Notes under the pieces: generated by a model
The model's input: the letters and a program-made list of their open reading frames with translations, nothing else
Database searches by the model: none
What the model was told of the DNA's origin: nothing
Position numbers and translations under genes: made by a program
Origin: Arthrobacter sp. Soil762
Lineage (GTDB): Bacteria > Actinomycetota > Actinomycetes > Actinomycetales > Micrococcaceae
Direction of reading: 5' to 3'
NCBI RefSeq assembly: GCF_001428335.1
Contig: NZ_LMSG01000012.1
Location: 503,136-567,135 of the forward strand
DNA: 64,000 nt
Shown here: positions 60,801-64,000 of the stretch, piece after piece
Layout of the letters: the number at the start of each line of letters is the position of its first letter
Position numbering within the stretch: position 1 is the first letter of the stretch

Positions 60801-61784
60801 TCATGGCTGGACGTCAACGAGGTGGGGCTGCGGTTCAGCCTGTGCAGAGTCGGATCCCGCGCCGTAGCGGTAGGTGATGTTTTCGTCCTGGACGACGAAG
60901 GTTTCGACGCCACTACGGGACCAATGCAGGACGAGCAGACCGTACCGTTCAGCAAGTTTCGCGAGCGTCGGGAAGGTGGTGACGTCGATGACGGGCCGCC
61001 CGTGGGGTGCCGGCATCGGGTGGACGCGCACCAGCAACGCGGCGTAGCGGCGGCGGATGGCCGTTCCTTCGTCCCCGGGCGTAGTGCGGCGGGCGAAAAC
61101 CATGATGATTACCCCAATGGCGAGGGCTGCCAGAAGGAGCACAGCTGACACGACGCGGGCGACAGTCGCGCTGATGCCGACCCCGTTCAATCGGAGCATG
61201 CGGGGCGCGAGGACAGTCTGCTGCGTCGTGGTTGCGTCAATGACGGTCAGGGTATCCGGCGCGCCGGTGAGGGTGAGCTGGAGCGGCGTGAGGTGGAGGT
61301 TGAGCTTGGGCCGGAATTCGGCTCCCGTCACTGTCGTGACTTGGGGCGTCACCGCGATGGTGACCGGTCCGACCGGGAGACCTGTGACGGCCGATGCTGC
61401 CTGTGCCTTGGCTTCGAGAGTGCCCAGTTCCAGCCGGATGCTTCCCTCATGGTCGTTGCCTGTGAAGGTGGCGGACCCGTCAAGCGGGACGGTTGAGTGC
61501 CAGTCGCCCGGCGTGGACAGCTCCGCCGTCACGGACACCGTTCCGGGCTCGCCGTGGTAGGTGAAGTGGACATCGACGGTGTTGGCGAGTTTCCGGAAGA
61601 CCGGCTCCGGCGAGTTTGCGGTCCCGTCGTAGGCCGGGCTTTGTCCAACGTCGGCGGCAACGCCGGCGACGTCGAGGATGGTGCCGAGGGCGGTGGAAAT
61701 CCGTAGTGATGGCGGAAGGCTTCCCACAGCCGGGGGTGTTGCGGGCTGGTTGCTGATGTGGCGGGACATGGCTGCTCTCTTCAT
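60801..61784 (-). CDS. DUF5305-like membrane protein
   Basis: 327 residues from ATG 61784 (alternative ATG 61769). A beta-rich extracytoplasmic part (VFRKLANTVDVHFTYHGEPG, LNLHLTPLQLTLTGAPDTLT) is followed by one TM helix, VVSAVLLLAALAIGVIIMVF, and a cytoplasmic tail (FPTLAKLAERYGLLVLHWS). This layout matches DUF5305 proteins often found beside SipW-type signal peptidases, but the usual N-terminal TM helix is missing. The ATG overlaps the stop of a short upstream reading frame (ATGA). Confidence 0.7.
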   Translation of the reverse strand: MKRAAMSRHISNQPATPPAVGSLPPSLRISTALGTILDVAGVAADVGQSPAYDGTANSPEPVFRKLANTVDVHFTYHGEPGTVSVTAELSTPGDWHSTVPLDGSATFTGNDHEGSIRLELGTLEAKAQAASAVTGLPVGPVTIAVTPQVTTVTGAEFRPKLNLHLTPLQLTLTGAPDTLTVIDATTTQQTVLAPRMLRLNGVGISATVARVVSAVLLLAALAIGVIIMVFARRTTPGDEGTAIRRRYAALLVRVHPMPAPHGRPVIDVTTFPTLAKLAERYGLLVLHWSRSGVETFVVQDENITYRYGAGSDSAQAEPQPHLVDVQP

Positions 61785-61945
61785 TTGCGCCGGTGGCGGG
61801 TTGTTGCGGCGCCGCCTTCGGCCAGCAGTGCGAATGACAGCAGCCCCAGGGCCGGAGGACTCGCGAGAGCTTGGGGCCAGAGTCCGCCCTGCGGGACGGA
61901 AGCCCGGCAGCCCCTGAGCGGGCCCCGCGGCGGTTGCAACCCCAG
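61781..61945 (-). pseudogene. C-terminal membrane-anchor fragment upstream of DUF5305-like gene
   Basis: An open frame without ATG (possible TTG about 61936) encodes WPQALASPPALGLLSFALLA and then EGGAATTRHRRK, a hydrophobic helix plus basic tail as at the end of a surface or membrane protein. Its TGA overlaps the ATG at 61784. It is probably the tail of a lost gene of the same operon. Confidence 0.4.
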
Positions 61946-62278
61946 CTACAACTGGATGCCACTGCCAACGAAGACACAGACCGGACTGCGGTCCGCGTTC
62001 CATCGACATATCGAAGCTAACAGCGCAAACACCGAATAAATCCGTTCCTTGGACTAACCTGCGGGAACCTTAGGGGACGTGCGAAGAACCCGGGGAAACA
62101 TTGGCACCGCGCTGTGGAAACTGTCGAAAGAGGAAATCCAGGTAGGATTTCGGCACACTCGCTAACCATGCAATCACCGGCAAAGGCGGATCCTTCACGC
62201 GCTCAAGGGAGGGCCAAGGTTTGCGCAGGATCACCTGAAGTCGGGGTCCTATCGTCGCGGGAGCCGTAGCCTCAAGAG
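61946..62278. other. Intergenic region
   Basis: 333 bp upstream of the second Hpt-like gene. No gene recognised; the region must contain that gene's promoter, but no clear boxes are visible. Confidence 0.3.
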
Positions 62279-62737
62279 ATGGTCATTTCAGCAGCCGCCC
62301 CCTTCGGTGCCGCAGGTGGTACGAACCCCGCAGGCGCTCTCGACCCTTCCGCGCCGACGGGAACGGCGAGCCCGTTTCCTGGCAATGAGGAGTTGCCGCT
62401 GGTGGACAGGACCGTTCTGCAAACCTTGGAAGAACAGCTGGGGCGACCGGACATGGCACGGAACTTTGCGAAAGATTATTCGGCGCTGTGGGGGCAGCGG
62501 GAGCGCCGCCTCGTCGACTCACTGGAGCGTGAGGATCAGGCCGTCGCGCTTGACGCGGCCATCAGCCTGAAAGTCTCCTCCGCTATGGTCGGCGGGTTAC
62601 GCCTGGCATGTCTCGCTCAGATGCTGGAGGCAGCCGTCCGGCATGGCGACCTCCGTCACGCAGCGTCCGTCCTGGCCCTGATTTCGATCCATGGCCCTGC
62701 CACGGTGAACGAACTCCAGCACCAGTACCTTCGGTAG
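62279..62737 (+). CDS. Hpt-like domain protein lacking the phospho-accepting histidine (second copy)
   Basis: A 152-residue protein with a Gly/Ala/Pro-rich N-terminus (about 40 residues). A helical domain follows: LPLVDRTVLQTLEEQLGRPD, ARNFAKDYSALWGQRERR, LDAAISLKVSSAMVGGLRLA and CLAQMLEAAVRHGDLRHAAS. It aligns end to end with the protein at 23721-24122. In both, the Hpt His is replaced by an aliphatic residue (ISLK here). Convergent with the response-regulator gene 38 bp downstream, which may be its partner. Function inferred. Confidence 0.8.
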   Translation: MVISAAAPFGAAGGTNPAGALDPSAPTGTASPFPGNEELPLVDRTVLQTLEEQLGRPDMARNFAKDYSALWGQRERRLVDSLEREDQAVALDAAISLKVSSAMVGGLRLACLAQMLEAAVRHGDLRHAASVLALISIHGPATVNELQHQYLR

Positions 62738-62775
62738 CAACGGGGCTAAGCCACGTTCCGTCGCGGCGGCTGCGG

Positions 62776-63561
62776 TTACGCGGACCCGCCGGGCGTAGAT
62801 GGGCTGGCCAGCCGGTAGCCCGCACCGCGGACCGTCTGCAGCCACAGCGGCGATTCCGGATCATCGCGGAGCTTACGGCGGAGGTTGCCGATGTGTACCT
62901 CGACAGAGCGTTCATCGGAGTCACTGATGTAGGCGTCCTCGCGGTAGTACTCGCCCCGGAGGCTGCGGACGAGCTCAGCTCGCGAAAGGACTGCTCCCGA
63001 CGCGCGGAGCAGCTCGTGAAGGAGATCAAATTCGCTTCGCGTCAGTTCCACAGCTGTCCCGCCCACTGCGGCCGTCCGCTTCCGGTAATCCAGCGCCAAC
63101 CCGTTGTGCCGGAGGACCGATTCCCCCACTCCGGCCTCCGGAGGCAAATGTTTCGAAGGGGACACAGCCGGAGGAGTGTCCAGCATCTGCGGACGTGGCC
63201 GGCGCAGCATCGCCGCGATGCGCGCCCGCAGCTCCCTGGGCCGGAACGGTTTGGTGATGTAGTCATCGGCCCCTGCCTGGAGTGCTGCTAGGAGATCGGG
63301 CTCCTCCGTCCTGCCGGTAAGCATCACGACATAGGCGTTGCTGAACTGGCGGATACGGCGGAGAACCTCGAACCCGTCAAGATCAGGCAGACCCACGTCC
63401 AGGGTCACCACATCGGGCCGTATTTCCTGGACCACCGCTACGCCTTCTCTACCGTCGCTTGCCGTGTGAACCTCAAACCCTGATTGACGGAGCACACCCT
63501 CCAACAGGTTCCGCATGTCCAGGTCATCCTCTATTACTACAGCCACACCCAGGTCGCTCAT
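62776..63561 (-). CDS. OmpR/PhoB-family response regulator
   Basis: 261 residues. The receiver domain (1-120) has acidic pocket EDD at 11-13, phospho-acceptor Asp55 in VVTLDVGLPD, Thr in VMLTGRTEE and Lys in YITKPFRPRE. A linker of about 40 residues precedes a C-terminal winged helix (VELTRSEFDLLHELLRASGA, SDERSVEVHIGNLRRKLRDD, TVRGAGYRL). No sensor kinase gene is adjacent. The Hpt-like gene on the other strand is the nearest signalling gene. Confidence 0.93.
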   Translation of the reverse strand: MSDLGVAVVIEDDLDMRNLLEGVLRQSGFEVHTASDGREGVAVVQEIRPDVVTLDVGLPDLDGFEVLRRIRQFSNAYVVMLTGRTEEPDLLAALQAGADDYITKPFRPRELRARIAAMLRRPRPQMLDTPPAVSPSKHLPPEAGVGESVLRHNGLALDYRKRTAAVGGTAVELTRSEFDLLHELLRASGAVLSRAELVRSLRGEYYREDAYISDSDERSVEVHIGNLRRKLRDDPESPLWLQTVRGAGYRLASPSTPGGSA

Positions 63562-63851
63562 GGCCCCCCCATGTCAATCTGAAGAATCCCTGTCAGCCCA
63601 GCGCTGGCGCGGTATTCAGACCTACAGTCCCTAAGCTACAAGGAACGCGACGGATGTGCATGAACTTTCATCGATCAGACATCCCCCGGATGCCGCATTT
63701 AGGGCCGCCGCCGCCCGTCCCGTACAGTGGGGCCGTAGCCCGGGATATCCCCCATATCCCGGGCCACCTTTCAGCCTTCTTGGTTGCGCTGCCAGGGGTC
63801 CCAAGTCAGGTCCGTGTCCGCAGGTCGCTGTGAGATCCACTGCCTCGGAGT
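63562..63851 (-). promoter_or_regulatory. Region upstream of response regulator with perfect palindrome
   Basis: GCCCGGGATAT (63738-63748) and ATATCCCGGGC (63754-63764) are perfect 11-bp arms around CCCCC, about 175 bp upstream of the regulator start. It may be an operator, or a hairpin ending transcription of the partial gene to the right. Nothing else is recognised in these 290 bp. Confidence 0.5.
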
Positions 63852-64000
63852 TCAGCTGGAAATTTCGGCTGCCCAGGCCCTGATTTCCTGGGCGGTGAAC
63901 CGCACTCCCGGGAGAAGAGCTTGAAGTCTTTCAGTCAATTGCGCTTCCACGGCGAAGAGCGGCATTCCGTTCGCGGTAGCTTGTGCTTCCGCAAGCGCCC
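63852..64000 (-). CDS. C-terminal fragment of an unidentified protein (5' end beyond window)
   Basis: The last 48 codons read ALAEAQATANGMPLFAVEAQ, LTERLQALLPGVRFTAQEIR, AWAAEISS, with good codon use for this genome. The amphipathic helical pattern is convincing as coding, but the family cannot be told from this piece. Confidence 0.6.
   Translation of the reverse strand, partial: ALAEAQATANGMPLFAVEAQLTERLQALLPGVRFTAQEIRAWAAEISS

Noticed and set aside
1..64000. Prophage, integrase or complete insertion sequence
   Set aside because: No integrase, transposase, phage structural gene or tRNA-associated attachment site was recognised on either strand.

Overview
The window is high-GC DNA (roughly 65%) from an actinobacterium. 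Its gene types point to an Arthrobacter/Pseudarthrobacter-like soil organism. They include a scattered menaquinone pathway (menF, menD, menC), several LacI-controlled sugar ABC operons, MHS and MFS transporters, a PhoX-type phosphatase and a SipW-type signal peptidase locus. The genus is inferred from overall gene character and was not computed. I see no rRNA, tRNA, CRISPR array, complete insertion sequence or prophage.

Layout. 1-2850: an L-idonate-dehydrogenase-like enzyme and an MHS transporter facing a GntR regulator. 2980-9000: menF, a complete amino-acid ABC transporter and menD. 9.0-15.7 kb: LacI regulator 1 and a beta-glucoside uptake operon (SBP, two permeases, GH3). 15.7-23.4 kb: phoX, then a minus-strand run of ABC ATPase, permease, GbsR/MarR-type regulator, CorA and menC. 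23.7-26.4 kb: an Hpt-like protein, an ArsR/SRPBCC pair and an MFS exporter. 26.5-32.5 kb: LacI regulator 2 convergent with a fructan/sucrose operon (SBP, two permeases, GH32). 33.7-41.3 kb: LacI regulator 3 divergent from an alpha-glucoside operon (SBP, two permeases, GH13) that ends in a broken amylosucrase. 41.4-46.4 kb: two APC-type carriers around a TrkH/KtrB potassium channel. 46.7-48.5 kb: a TasA-like protein, SipW signal peptidase and a third exported protein. 48.6-49.5 kb: a small toxin-antitoxin islet. 49.5-58.5 kb: transporters, hypotheticals, gene remnants, a ParA/MinD ATPase, a Fic protein and several very small membrane proteins. 58.8-64 kb: an ArsR regulator, an EAL protein, a DUF5305-like membrane protein, a second Hpt-like protein, an OmpR-type response regulator and a partial gene.

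How the genes work together. Each LacI regulator can be linked to its sugar operon by the same operator-like sequence at its own promoter and at the operon promoter. Two operons carry operator pairs exactly 32 bp apart. None of the three sugar operons has its own ATPase, so a shared ATPase elsewhere is expected. The men genes are not clustered.

Most unusual signals: (1) a dispersed intergenic repeat built from a 13-bp core (GTGAGAGAGCGTC) phased at exactly 32 bp, seen at 9.0, 15.8 and 18.1 kb, twice bracketing phoX; (2) a toxin-antitoxin module with a promoter embedded in a perfect inverted repeat, a probably leaderless toxin and a 23-bp direct repeat shared with the neighbouring MFS gene; (3) a minus-strand neighbourhood of micro-proteins with a ParA/MinD ATPase and a Fic enzyme; (4) two Hpt-like paralogues that both lack the phospho-accepting histidine.
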